From NCBI GenBank assembly GCA_004297445.1, contig SCUK01000076.1, positions 1 to 61,407 on the forward strand: a stretch of 61,407 nt of DNA, read 5' to 3'. Below are positions 41,337-49,504 of this stretch, in pieces. Position 1 is the first letter of the stretch. Each line of letters begins with the position of its first letter. The stretch is from Anaerolineae bacterium (GTDB taxonomy: Bacteria > Chloroflexota > Anaerolineae > Anaerolineales > UBA11579). The position numbers were made by a program, and so were the translations under genes. Below the pieces are notes generated by a model that worked only from the letters and a program-made list of their open reading frames with translations, was not told the origin of the DNA and did not search any database.

Positions 41337-44300
41337 ATGGCTAAGATCGCGCTACGCGCCTATAACCATGAGATCGGCGAGATGGTCGACCACGGCCAGA
41401 TCGACGAGGCCATCGCCCATTGCCGACACATCCTCCAGACCTACCCCCGGCATGTGGATACCTACCGCCTGTTGGGCAAAGCCTACCTGGAAGGCCAGCG
41501 CTACGGCGATGCCGCAGACATCCTGCAGCGCGTCCTGTCCTCGGTTCCCGAAGATTTCATTTCGCATGTCGGCATGAGCATCATCCGCGAGGATGAAGGC
41601 AACATGGACTCGGCCATCATGCACATGGAGCGCGCCTTTGAAGGCCAGCCCTCCAACCAGGCCATCCAGGATGAATTGCGCCGCCTGTACGGCCGGCGCG
41701 ACGGCCGCGAACCTGGCCGCATCCGGCTGACGCGCGGCGCGCTGGCGCGCATGTATGCCCATGGCAACCTGCACGACCAGGCCGTGGCCGAACTGCAGGC
41801 CGCGCTCACGGAAGACCCACAACGGCCGGACCTGAGCATTCTGCTGGCGGAGATGTATTTCCAGCTGGGCAAGAAAGCCGATGCCGCCGACGCCTGCACC
41901 AAACTGCTGGCGAAACTGCCCAACTGCCTGGCGGCCAACCGGCTGCTTACCCTGCTATTAGATGAAAAGACGCACGCTGAAGAGAAGACCAACGTGCGCA
42001 AACGCTGGTTTGCGCTGGACCCCTACGCGGCACGCCTGCCCGCGATTGACGGCGACCCGGCCAGCGTGCCGGATGATGCCATCACGGTTGACAACCTTGA
42101 CTATGACCCGAGTACGATGTCCCAACAGCCCGGAACCGGCAAGCCCGGCTGGGCATCTTCGCTGGGCGTGGACCTGGGTGAACAGGAAGAAAGCGCGGAA
42201 TGGATGGCCGCCGGGGCGGCCGCCAGCGGCGGCAGTTTGTTCGGAAGCCGCACTGAGGAAGAATCCGCGGGCATCTTTGGCTCCGACTCACCGGCTGAGT
42301 CTTCGCTCTTTGGCGATTCCCAGGATGGCGGGGCCTGGGGCAGTTTTGGCAGCGACCAACCCGCCGCGGATTGGATGGCGCCTGCGCCAGCCACCGCAGC
42401 AGACGATGACACGCCAGACTGGCTCAGCGCTGCCGCACCGACTGCAGCATCGGAAGAGACCAGCGATGAAACACCCGATTGGTTGAGCGCTGCGGCACCC
42501 ACCGGCGCATCGGATGAGTCCGCGGACAGCGTGCCGGACTGGTTGAGCGCAGCCGCGCCGGCCAACGGCGCGGGAGAAACTGCCGATGAAACGCCGGATT
42601 GGTTGAGCGCGGCGCCCGCGGCCAGCGCGCCAGAACCCGCAACAGAGGAAACACCCGACTGGCTGGCGGCCGGGGTAGCAGCCGGGGCCGCGGCCTCTGC
42701 GGCTGCACCGGGGGATGATTTAGAGAGCATGGACTGGCTGGACAGCCTGACTGATGAAGTGGGCAGTGACCTGCGCGCCGAAGCGGCGGCGGCACCTGTG
42801 GCTCCGTCAGCGGCAGCACCGGCGGATGACTTAGAGAGCATGGACTGGTTGGACAGCCTGACTGATGAAGTGGGCAGTGACCTGAAAGCCGAGGCCGCCG
42901 CTTCCGCCAAGACGATTCCCGGCAACGAAGAGAACATGGACTGGCTGAGCGACCTGGCAGGCGATTCGGCCGGCGCCGCCGCCGCCAAGCCGGAACCCGA
43001 ACTGCCTGACTTCCTCAAAGAGGCAGGCTGGGAAGCGGGCAGCGGCGCGCCGGAACAGCCCTCTTCGATATTGGATGGTGAAGATGAACCGGCTGCGGGG
43101 GAACTGGCCCCCGGCGATGTGCCGGACTGGATGCAACAGCTTCAACCGCCGGCGCCCACCGCGGTGGACAACGACTTCGCGGCGGCGCTCAACCGGGCGG
43201 CGACAACCACCGGCGGCAACCTGGGCTGGGGCGAAGCGTCCGCTGACAAAGCCCCGGGCGACAACACGCTGGCAAGTTTCCTTGAAGAAACACAACCGAC
43301 CGCCGCGGCCCCCGAAGACGATTGGTTCACCAACCTGACCGCTGAGGCTGACAAACCCCAGGGAGAAGAGACTATGGCCCCCACTTCCGCAGACGACGAC
43401 CAGGATTGGCTGAAGAAACTGGGCGGCGAATCCTCCAGTTCTGACGACGACCTGGAGAATATGGACTGGCTGGACAGCCTGACGGAAGAAGTGGGCAAGG
43501 ATCTGCGCGCCGAAGCCGCAGCAGCAGCCGCCCCCGCAGACGACGGCCCGGACTGGCTCAAGAACCTGGCGGGCGATGAACCTGCTGCACCGGCACCCGC
43601 GCCCGCGGCGGCGGCCCCGTCCGATGACCTTGAAAACATGGACTGGCTGGACAGCCTGACCGCCGAAGTAGGCAACGACCTGCGCGCCGAAGCCGCGGCC
43701 GCCGCCCCCGCAGCGGACGATGGACTGGACTGGCTTAATAACCTGGGCGATGCACCGGCCGCACCGGCATCTGCGCCCGCGGCGGCGGCCCCTTCCGATG
43801 ACCTCGAAAGCATGGATTGGCTCGACAGCCTGACCGCCGAAGTGGGCGACGACCTGAAAGCCGAAGCCGCAGCCGCTGCGCACGTTGATGACGGCGAACC
43901 GGACTGGCTCAGGAATCTGGGCGATGAACCTGCCGCGACCACCACGCCTGCCAACACGGACGATGCGCTGGCCTGGATGGAGAACCTGGCCGCCAAGCAG
44001 GGCGCGGCCGAAGATGAACTCCTGACCCGGCCGGACAACCGGATGGATGAAGTGCCGGATTGGGTGCGGAAAGCCGCCGAGGCGCCACCCGCCCCACCCG
44101 CGCCCCGGCGTGAACCAGCGCCCGCGCCAGCTACACCTCCTGTTGAAAAATACGTACCACCCAGCAAGCCTGAACCGGCCGCGCCGGTTGGGGCGGGTAC
44201 CAACTTATCTGAGGCCGAAGGGATGGACGATGCCCTCGCCTGGCTGGAAGGTCTGGCTGCCAACCAGGGGGCGGCCGAGGAAGAACTGGTGACGCCAGCG

Positions 44301-45113
44301 GAACGGCGAACCGGTGAATTACCTCGCTGGGTGGTCGAGGAAAGAGACGCGGCGGAACACGCTCCGGCTAAGGCCGAAGACGATATGGGCTGGCTGGATA
44401 CACTGGCCGCAGAGACTCCTGCCGCATCGGAAGACGAGAATGCGGCAGACGATTGGCTGAAACAGTTGGAGGCCGAACAACCGACGCAGCCCGCCCCGCC
44501 GATTGCGGATGCCGGCGCGCCGCCCTCCTGGTTGGATGAGATTACGGAAGAACCGGGGGCCGGCATGATGGACGCGGCACCGTCGGTGCCGGAATGGCTC
44601 AAGGATGTAGCCGATGAAGGCCGGGCTCCCGAACCGGTGGGCGCACAACCGGAATGGCTGCCCGAAACCCCGGAAATCAGGAGTGAGGCTAGCCGAGGGG
44701 AGTGGCTGCCAGAAACGCCAGCAGCGGCGCACAAACCCATGGCGGAACCTGCCCCAGTGGCGGCGCATGAATCGGTTGCCGCCGGCGCGCCGGCCCCGCG
44801 GCCAACCCCGGTACGCGCCCCCACCGCAAAGCCGAAATCCGGCACTGCTGGCAAGACCGACGATATCCGCATCGCAGAGGCACGCCATTTCATGGCAGAC
44901 GGCGATATCGAGAAGTCCGCGGCGGAATACGTCAAACTGGTTACCCGCGGACGGATGGTGGAAGATGTCATCGTCGACCTGCGCGAGGCGCTGCGGCGTC
45001 ACCCGGTGGACGTGAGTTTGTGGCAGGCGCTGGGCGACGCCTATACCCGCCAGGACCTGTTGCAGGAAGCGATGGACGCTTATTCCAAGGCCGAAGACCT
45101 GCTGAGATTCTAG
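41337..45113 (+). CDS. Large TPR protein with tryptophan-acidic repeats
   Basis: This 1258-residue protein has no signal peptide and no membrane segment. Residues about 1-210 form TPR-like helices (ALRAYNHEIGEMVDHGQIDE, TYRLLGKAYLEGQRYGDAAD). Residues about 250-1150 are acidic, Ala/Pro rich and probably disordered, but carry about 30 short motifs centred on D/E-W-L (PDWLSAA, MDWLDSL). Five of these are long near-identical units of about 25 residues (LESMDWLDSLTDEVGSDL then RAEAAA), near DNA positions 42715, 42825, 43440, 43620 and 43795. The last 90 residues are again TPR-like (EARHFMADGDIEKSAAEYVK). This looks like a scaffold with many equal docking sites. No named family is recognised for the middle part. 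Confidence 0.85.
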   Translation: MAKIALRAYNHEIGEMVDHGQIDEAIAHCRHILQTYPRHVDTYRLLGKAYLEGQRYGDAADILQRVLSSVPEDFISHVGMSIIREDEGNMDSAIMHMERAFEGQPSNQAIQDELRRLYGRRDGREPGRIRLTRGALARMYAHGNLHDQAVAELQAALTEDPQRPDLSILLAEMYFQLGKKADAADACTKLLAKLPNCLAANRLLTLLLDEKTHAEEKTNVRKRWFALDPYAARLPAIDGDPASVPDDAITVDNLDYDPSTMSQQPGTGKPGWASSLGVDLGEQEESAEWMAAGAAASGGSLFGSRTEEESAGIFGSDSPAESSLFGDSQDGGAWGSFGSDQPAADWMAPAPATAADDDTPDWLSAAAPTAASEETSDETPDWLSAAAPTGASDESADSVPDWLSAAAPANGAGETADETPDWLSAAPAASAPEPATEETPDWLAAGVAAGAAASAAAPGDDLESMDWLDSLTDEVGSDLRAEAAAAPVAPSAAAPADDLESMDWLDSLTDEVGSDLKAEAAASAKTIPGNEENMDWLSDLAGDSAGAAAAKPEPELPDFLKEAGWEAGSGAPEQPSSILDGEDEPAAGELAPGDVPDWMQQLQPPAPTAVDNDFAAALNRAATTTGGNLGWGEASADKAPGDNTLASFLEETQPTAAAPEDDWFTNLTAEADKPQGEETMAPTSADDDQDWLKKLGGESSSSDDDLENMDWLDSLTEEVGKDLRAEAAAAAAPADDGPDWLKNLAGDEPAAPAPAPAAAAPSDDLENMDWLDSLTAEVGNDLRAEAAAAAPAADDGLDWLNNLGDAPAAPASAPAAAAPSDDLESMDWLDSLTAEVGDDLKAEAAAAAHVDDGEPDWLRNLGDEPAATTTPANTDDALAWMENLAAKQGAAEDELLTRPDNRMDEVPDWVRKAAEAPPAPPAPRREPAPAPATPPVEKYVPPSKPEPAAPVGAGTNLSEAEGMDDALAWLEGLAANQGAAEEELVTPAERRTGELPRWVVEERDAAEHAPAKAEDDMGWLDTLAAETPAASEDENAADDWLKQLEAEQPTQPAPPIADAGAPPSWLDEITEEPGAGMMDAAPSVPEWLKDVADEGRAPEPVGAQPEWLPETPEIRSEASRGEWLPETPAAAHKPMAEPAPVAAHESVAAGAPAPRPTPVRAPTAKPKSGTAGKTDDIRIAEARHFMADGDIEKSAAEYVKLVTRGRMVEDVIVDLREALRRHPVDVSLWQALGDAYTRQDLLQEAMDAYSKAEDLLRF

Positions 45114-45128
45114 CCAGCCAGAAATCTG

Positions 45129-45162
45129 AACTCCCGGCGCAAGTGTGCGCCGGGAGTTTTTT
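45129..45162 (+). terminator. Intrinsic terminator of the TPR gene
   Basis: A perfect 13-bp stem (45129-45141 with 45146-45158) with loop AGTG runs into TTTTTT. Confidence 0.92.
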
Positions 45163-45172
45163 GTTCAACGGG

Positions 45173-45178
45173 TATAAT
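45173..45178 (+). promoter_or_regulatory. -10 box of ndk
   Basis: A perfect TATAAT follows 10 nt after the T-tract of the preceding terminator and lies about 50 nt before the ndk start. No convincing -35 box is seen. Confidence 0.5.
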
Positions 45179-45230
45179 ACGCCCGGCCTGCTTTCAGGCT
45201 GACTTACTCGAAATCATTGTGGAGGTATCT

Positions 45231-45686
45231 GTGGAACGAACATTTGTGATGGTGAAGCCCGACGGCGTGCAGCGCGGCCTGGTTGGCGAGATCGTGGCAC
45301 GGCTGGAGCGGCGCGGCCTGCGGCTGGTGGCAGCCAAGTTTATGACGGTCGGCAAGGCGCTGGCCGAAGAGCACTACGGCGAGCACAAGGGCAAACCCTT
45401 TTATGCCGGGCTGGTGGATTACATCATGTCCGGGCCGGTATTGGCGATGGTGTGGGAAGGGCCGAACGCGATTGCCGCCATCCGGCAGACGATGGGAGCC
45501 ACTCGCCCCACCGAAGCCGCGCCGGGTACCGTGCGGCATGACTTCGGTCTGGAGATTGGCCGTAACCTCACGCATGCTTCCGACAAGCTGGAGACTGCCG
45601 AACGTGAAGTGGCACTGTGGTTCAAGCCTGAGGAACAGGTGACGTGGACGCGGGACGTTGACCGCTGGGTGTTTGAGAAGGCGTAA
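45231..45686 (+). CDS. ndk: Nucleoside diphosphate kinase
   Basis: Ndk balances nucleoside triphosphate pools by moving the gamma phosphate through a phospho-histidine. The 151-residue length is normal. The N-terminal motif [20 protein letters not shown] is diagnostic, and the active-site His is in [16 protein letters not shown], slightly diverged from the usual NVxHGSDS. The GTG at 45231 is preferred because GGAGG lies 5 nt upstream and the protein then begins at the conserved position; an upstream in-frame GTG at 45219 would include the ribosome-binding site. The gene is monocistronic. Confidence 0.97.
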   Translation: MERTFVMVKPDGVQRGLVGEIVARLERRGLRLVAAKFMTVGKALAEEHYGEHKGKPFYAGLVDYIMSGPVLAMVWEGPNAIAAIRQTMGATRPTEAAPGTVRHDFGLEIGRNLTHASDKLETAEREVALWFKPEEQVTWTRDVDRWVFEKA

Positions 45687-45706
45687 GTAGAAATTCGTAA
45701 TTGACA

Positions 45707-45732
45707 AAAAGACCTCCAGATGGAGGTCTTTT
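45707..45732. terminator. Bidirectional terminator ndk / rsfS
   Basis: AAAAGACCTCCA (45707-45718) and its exact complement (45721-45732) are separated by GA. The A- and T-rich ends make it usable from both strands between two convergent genes. Confidence 0.85.
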
Positions 45733-45762
45733 GATTTGCATAACGTATGACAGTCCGGAAAA

Positions 45763-46077
45763 CTACTGCACGCGCACCAGCACCTTGCCATCAGACCACA
45801 GTTCCTCAAGCAGGTAATAGTCGCGCTGGGCTTCGCTGAACACGTGCAGCACCACATCGCCAAAGTCGGCCAGCATCCAGCCATCCATCGGATTGCCCTC
45901 CACGCGCGCGTTGCGTTTGTGGGATTTCTTCACCGCCTCGGTGGCGCCTTTAAGCAGCGCATTCAACATGCGCTCACTGGTGCCGGAACAGATGACGAAA
46001 TAGTCGGTGAAGGGGGCTACATCACGGAGATCAAGCAACAGGATATCTTCGGCCTTCTTGTCTTCAAGTGCATCCAC
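45763..46077 (-). CDS. rsfS: Ribosome silencing factor RsfS (Iojap family)
   Basis: RsfS binds ribosomal protein uL14 and keeps ribosomal subunits apart during starvation. The sequence shows DALEDKKAEDILLLDLRDVA, FTDYFVICSGTSERMLNAL and the WMLADFGDVVLHVFSEAQRD signature. From the GTG at 46077 the protein has 104 aa and lacks the usual first residues. Reading upstream in frame gives PIELARTL directly before VDALEDKK, as in complete family members, with a CTG codon at 46107 preceded by GAGGTGA. The true start is therefore probably CTG at 46107, giving about 114 aa. It is convergent with ndk. Confidence 0.93.
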   Translation of the reverse strand: MDALEDKKAEDILLLDLRDVAPFTDYFVICSGTSERMLNALLKGATEAVKKSHKRNARVEGNPMDGWMLADFGDVVLHVFSEAQRDYYLLEELWSDGKVLVRVQ

Positions 46078-46198
46078 GAGCGTGCGTGCCAGTTCAATTG
46101 GTTCCAGAAGTCACCTCAAATGGTTGGCCCGATAGGGCGAGTGGTTGAATTATAGCGTATGACAGGATGCAATGCAGCGGGGAAGACAGTAGCGCCAG

Positions 46199-46789
46199 TC
46201 AACTGGCAGGCGGGCCAAAAGGCGCGGAATGGAGGCAAGTGTAGACCGACCCGCCGGGCCGGAGGTCGGATTTGAACAGATGCACGCCGCTCACCTGAGC
46301 CACCCCCAGAGAGGGGACTTCGTAATCCCGAACGATTTCGCTGATACGGCGGCTCTCCTGCGCGGAAGCGTTCTTTCCCACGCGTGCCAGCGTGAGGTGC
46401 GGGGCAAAGGGCCGCCCTTCTTCCGGAATCCCCAGGCGGGCGGCCTCCTGTTCGAGGCGGCGCTGGAGGCCTGCCAGTTCATCCGGGGCCCGAACCCCCA
46501 CCCACAACACACGCGGGCGGGCGGCGTTGGGAAATGTGCCGAATCCGCCGACAGTGAACTCGAACACGCGGGTATGGCTGGCCTGTGCATTCATGAACGC
46601 AGTGATGAACTGGAGACTTTCATCGCCGACATCCCCCAGGAATTTGAGCGTGAGATGCAGTTTGGCAGGCGGCGACCAGCGCAGGGGCAGCCCGTGCAGG
46701 CGAGCCTGCAAATCTTCCGTGGTGAGTGAGAGTTTGGAAAGGAGCGGCGGCGGCAGTTCCAGCGCGATGAAGGCGCGCACAACAGCCAT
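46199..46789 (-). CDS. thpR: RNA 2',3'-cyclic phosphodiesterase
   Basis: ThpR/LigT proteins are 2H phosphoesterases that open 2',3'-cyclic phosphates at RNA ends. Both HxTx catalytic motifs are present: HLTLKFLGDV (about residues 46-55) and HLTLARVGK (about 131-139). The N-terminus MAVVRAFIALELPPPLLSKL and the 196-residue length fit the family. It begins 3 nt after the stop of the receiver protein gene, so the two are co-transcribed. A functional link between them is not obvious. Confidence 0.93.
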   Translation of the reverse strand: MAVVRAFIALELPPPLLSKLSLTTEDLQARLHGLPLRWSPPAKLHLTLKFLGDVGDESLQFITAFMNAQASHTRVFEFTVGGFGTFPNAARPRVLWVGVRAPDELAGLQRRLEQEAARLGIPEEGRPFAPHLTLARVGKNASAQESRRISEIVRDYEVPSLGVAQVSGVHLFKSDLRPGGSVYTCLHSAPFGPPAS

Positions 46790-46792
46790 AGA

Positions 46793-47179
46793 CTACGACT
46801 CAGCCGCGCGCAGGGCACGACTCACAGCGGCTTTTAGTTCCTGAAAACTGACAGGCTTGGTGAAGTAGGCGACAGCGCCTGCGGTCATGGCGGTATCAAT
46901 GTCGGAGGGCAGGCCTTTGGCCGAGATGACGATGACCGGCAGGTTGTGGGTGCGCACATCTGCGCGCAGCTGGGCCAGGAAGGCGAGTCCGTCCAAGTCG
47001 GGCATCATCAGGTCGAGCAGGATGAGATCGGGGCGGCGGGCGGAAAGCGCGGCCATCGCCTGGCGGCCATCCTTCGCTCTTTGTACATCATTCCCACTGA
47101 GAACCAGCATTTCGCTGAACATTTCGGCGGTGGCGTCATCGTCTTCCACGACGAGGACACGCGGCAGGGTTTCCGGCAT
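46793..47179 (-). CDS. Stand-alone response regulator receiver protein
   Basis: This is a single receiver domain of 128 aa. The acidic cluster is LVVEDDDATAEMF, the phospho-acceptor Asp is in LILLDLMMPDLDG, the Thr/Ser position is PVIVISAKG, and the Lys is in AYFTKPVS. There is no output domain, so it must act by binding a partner as CheY or Spo0F do. No kinase is nearby; the closest in the window are in the pilus locus. It is co-transcribed with thpR. Confidence 0.92.
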   Translation of the reverse strand: MPETLPRVLVVEDDDATAEMFSEMLVLSGNDVQRAKDGRQAMAALSARRPDLILLDLMMPDLDGLAFLAQLRADVRTHNLPVIVISAKGLPSDIDTAMTAGAVAYFTKPVSFQELKAAVSRALRAAES

Positions 47180-47321
47180 TGATCTCGCTTTGAAGGCAGG
47201 CTAATTTGAAAATAGCACAAAGCGTGCCGGAACGCAAATGAAGGCAGAAACCGGTAGAGGGAATCGCGGTAGGCGACCAAGCTGCGTTTGGCTAAAGCCC
47301 GCTGTCGGATTCATAAACAAG
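47180..47321. other. Intergenic stretch with a decayed REP-like copy
   Basis: Positions 47285-47304 (CGTTTGGC TAAA GCCCGCTG) look like a degenerate copy of the CAGTGGGC-GCCCACTG palindrome found twice at 57504 and 58561. Only about half of the stem positions pair. Nothing else is seen here. Confidence 0.3.
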
Positions 47322-48647
47322 TCAGTCCTCGTATTTCAGGAGGCGGGCGTAATCTTCGGGCGTGTCCACGTCGAGGCTGGCGGCGGGGTCGAGCCAGGGA
47401 ACGTAGTCCGGGTCGAAGTGCCGGAAAAGGGCGCGGCCGCCCTGGTCGCCGGAGAGGTCGGCCAAGTGCAGGAAGGTGCGGCGACCGAAGAGCACCGGGT
47501 TGCCGCGCTGGCCGTCAATGAGCGGGGCGACGATGGGATGCCGGGTGAGACTGTAGCGTTCCACCAGGGCGCGCACCAGTTCGGGCGGAGTCTGGGGTTG
47601 GTCCACCAGCAGAAACACGGCCGCGCCGGATTGCGGCGGCAGGGCGGCCAGCCCGACCTGCACCGAGCCGCTCTGCCCTGATTGCCAGTCGGCATTTTCC
47701 ACGAATTGCACAGTCAGACCGTTGAGCGCGGCGCGTACTTCTGCAGCCTGCGCGCCCAACACGACGACGACCGGCTCCAGCCCGGCGGCCAGGGCAGTCT
47801 CACACACGGCGCGAACAAAGGGCTTGCCGCGCCATCCGAGCAGTTGTTTGGGCTGGCCCAGCCGCGCAGAGCCGCCGGCAGCCAGCACCACTCCGGCGAC
47901 AGGTTCCACCACGCTCCAAATCTGCGTGGTTGGGTCTATCGATTCGAGATGAGCGGGGATGACAGCGGCATAGCCAGCCGCCAACAACGCGGGGGCCAGT
48001 TGGGCGGCCGCGGCGGCCCGGGCGGGATCATCGGCCTGGTTGAGCAGAGCGATGAGCGTGGCGGAGGGAGGTACGTTTTTGCGGCCTCCCTGCGGATGAG
48101 TCAACACAGCGGTAAGCGCACTTGGTGTGACGATGTCGCCGGGGTTCAATCCGGAGAGGGCGGCGAAGATTTCCGGGCGGTGGGTGGTGATTTCCGAAAG
48201 TGGCTGACCCACCCCACCCCAACCGGCAACGACAACAACTGTATCCACGAACGGAGGGATGGCGGGTTCGTGGGCGGCGGGGGCTTTCAGGGGGCGGCGG
48301 CGCGAGCCGTCGGCTTCGATGAGCAGGGGAAAGTCTCCGGCGCGGGTGTGGAGGGCGGCCAGATGTGCGGGCTCCAGCCCGGCGGTGCGGCCATCGTCGC
48401 CAACCGGGCCGGTGAAGAGGGTGACGCCCTGGGTCGGGAGGTCTTCGGGCAGGGGCGTACCGGGAAGAAGAATCGTATGATGGTCTGCCTGCGCGGCCTG
48501 TTCGGCGGCGAGATGGGTGCTGGCCGCCAGCCAGACGGCGTTTCCATGTTGACGCGCCTGGGTGAACAGGGCGGTTGATTTGCCGCCAGCGCCAACGAAG
48601 GCAACGCGCGCCCCGGCGGCCAGCGGCAGGGCGTCAATCAGGCGCAT
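47322..48647 (-). CDS. yqeC: YqeC-MocA fusion for molybdenum hydroxylase maturation
   Basis: This is a fused protein of 441 aa. Residues 1 to about 235 are YqeC (selenium-dependent hydroxylase accessory protein): P-loop-like VAFVGAGGKSTALF, then PLLIEADGSRRRPLKAPAAH and VVVVAGWGGVGQPLSE. Residues about 240-441 are a MocA/MobA-like nucleotidyltransferase: VAGVVLAAGGSARLGQPKQL and VFLLVDQPQTPPELV. MocA proteins attach CMP to molybdopterin. The start at 48647 overlaps the yqeB stop by 14 nt. A longer reading frame runs on upstream, but that part is only the shadow of yqeB. The fusion puts two steps of cofactor maturation in one chain. Confidence 0.92.
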   Translation of the reverse strand: MRLIDALPLAAGARVAFVGAGGKSTALFTQARQHGNAVWLAASTHLAAEQAAQADHHTILLPGTPLPEDLPTQGVTLFTGPVGDDGRTAGLEPAHLAALHTRAGDFPLLIEADGSRRRPLKAPAAHEPAIPPFVDTVVVVAGWGGVGQPLSEITTHRPEIFAALSGLNPGDIVTPSALTAVLTHPQGGRKNVPPSATLIALLNQADDPARAAAAAQLAPALLAAGYAAVIPAHLESIDPTTQIWSVVEPVAGVVLAAGGSARLGQPKQLLGWRGKPFVRAVCETALAAGLEPVVVVLGAQAAEVRAALNGLTVQFVENADWQSGQSGSVQVGLAALPPQSGAAVFLLVDQPQTPPELVRALVERYSLTRHPIVAPLIDGQRGNPVLFGRRTFLHLADLSGDQGGRALFRHFDPDYVPWLDPAASLDVDTPEDYARLLKYED

Positions 48648-49458
48648 GGGCGTTGTAGAGCAGGGCGCGGATGGCCAGGCGGGTGAGGACGGCTTCCAGC
48701 ACGCCGCCGCCGATGGCGAGGGCTTTGTCCGAGATGCTCGTGCAATAGGCAGGGTCAGAACGCGGGTCGAGGTCGCCAATCTTGGCGCCGGGTTCGACGT
48801 GCAGGCCGGGGAACAGCAGGCCGCGCAGGACGCCGGGAAACGGCGCGGTGATGACCTGACCGCCGGCCTCGGCGATGGGCGCGCCTTCGTCCAGCAGGTC
48901 GCCGATAGCGGCATGGGCGATGAGTTTGCCCGCGGCCGGCGCGCGCAGCACGCGCTCCGCGCCGCGCCCGCCCACGGATTCGGGGACGCCGGTGTCGGTG
49001 GCGGCGCGGCCTTCCCAGTAGACACGCCCGAGGTTATGGCCGCGCTGGGTCTCGACAACGGCGTGACAGTCCTGCCCGGCAGTAAAACCGGGGCCGAGGC
49101 CAATAACGAGCGGCGCGGCATCCATGCCGGCGATGGAGGCGCGCTTGGCAAGGCGGGCATCCACCAGCACGGCCGGGCGCAGGGCGGGCAGGCACATGAG
49201 GTCCGGGTCGATGAGGATGGGGAGTTCGCCGCTGGCGAGGATGTCCAGTGCGGCGGTGAGGTCTGTGGCGCGGCGCGCGGTAAGCCCCTGCACGGTGTGG
49301 CTGCCGGAGAACACGGCCTGGGCAAAGGAGGCCATGCGGCGCACGACCAGCGGCTCCGGCAGTTCGGTGATGAGGACGGACAGGCCGGCACGGTGCAAGC
49401 GGGCGGCCACGCCGGTGGCCAGGTCACCGCCGCCGCGCAGGAGGACGATGGAATTCAT
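48634..49458 (-). CDS. yqeB: Selenium-dependent molybdenum hydroxylase maturation protein YqeB
   Basis: YqeB (EF2563 family) is found with selenium-dependent molybdenum hydroxylases and is thought to help make the selenium-modified cofactor. The protein (274 aa) begins MNSIVLLRGGGDLATGVAAR, a Rossmann-like glycine motif, and continues VLITELPEPLVVRRMASFAQ. Later landmarks are LVDARLAKR and VIGLGPGFTAGQDCHAVVET, a family signature with a conserved Cys. The ATG at 49458 has no Shine-Dalgarno sequence but lies 7 nt after a TATAAT box, so the mRNA is probably leaderless. It is followed directly by yqeC-mocA. Confidence 0.92.
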   Translation of the reverse strand: MNSIVLLRGGGDLATGVAARLHRAGLSVLITELPEPLVVRRMASFAQAVFSGSHTVQGLTARRATDLTAALDILASGELPILIDPDLMCLPALRPAVLVDARLAKRASIAGMDAAPLVIGLGPGFTAGQDCHAVVETQRGHNLGRVYWEGRAATDTGVPESVGGRGAERVLRAPAAGKLIAHAAIGDLLDEGAPIAEAGGQVITAPFPGVLRGLLFPGLHVEPGAKIGDLDPRSDPAYCTSISDKALAIGGGVLEAVLTRLAIRALLYNAHAPD

Positions 49459-49504
49459 GAGGAGGATTATACGGGAGAGCGGGACTTCTCTTATAATGGC
49501 CGGG
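49459..49504. promoter_or_regulatory. Symmetric divergent leaderless promoters
   Basis: Minus strand: TATAAT at 49471-49466, 7 nt before the yqeB ATG. Plus strand: TATAAT at 49492-49497, 7 nt before the ATG at 49505. Transcripts should start at the first base of each start codon. The -35 regions are weak and overlap the opposite -10 box, so the two promoters may compete. Confidence 0.6.

Noticed and set aside
42420..43880. Repeat array that could be mistaken for a CRISPR
   Set aside because: The repeats are in-frame codon repeats of differing length inside one open gene, not short palindromic repeats with unique spacers. No cas gene is present.
43142..44971. Minus-strand frame of 609 Ser/Ala-rich codons in the TPR gene
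   Set aside because: This is the antisense image of the DWL repeats and has no independent start signals.
48648..49427. A 701-residue minus-strand reading frame spanning 47322-49427
   Set aside because: Its upstream half lies over yqeB in another frame and is a low-complexity Ala/Pro/Ser/Arg shadow. Only the part from 48647 onward matches real protein families.
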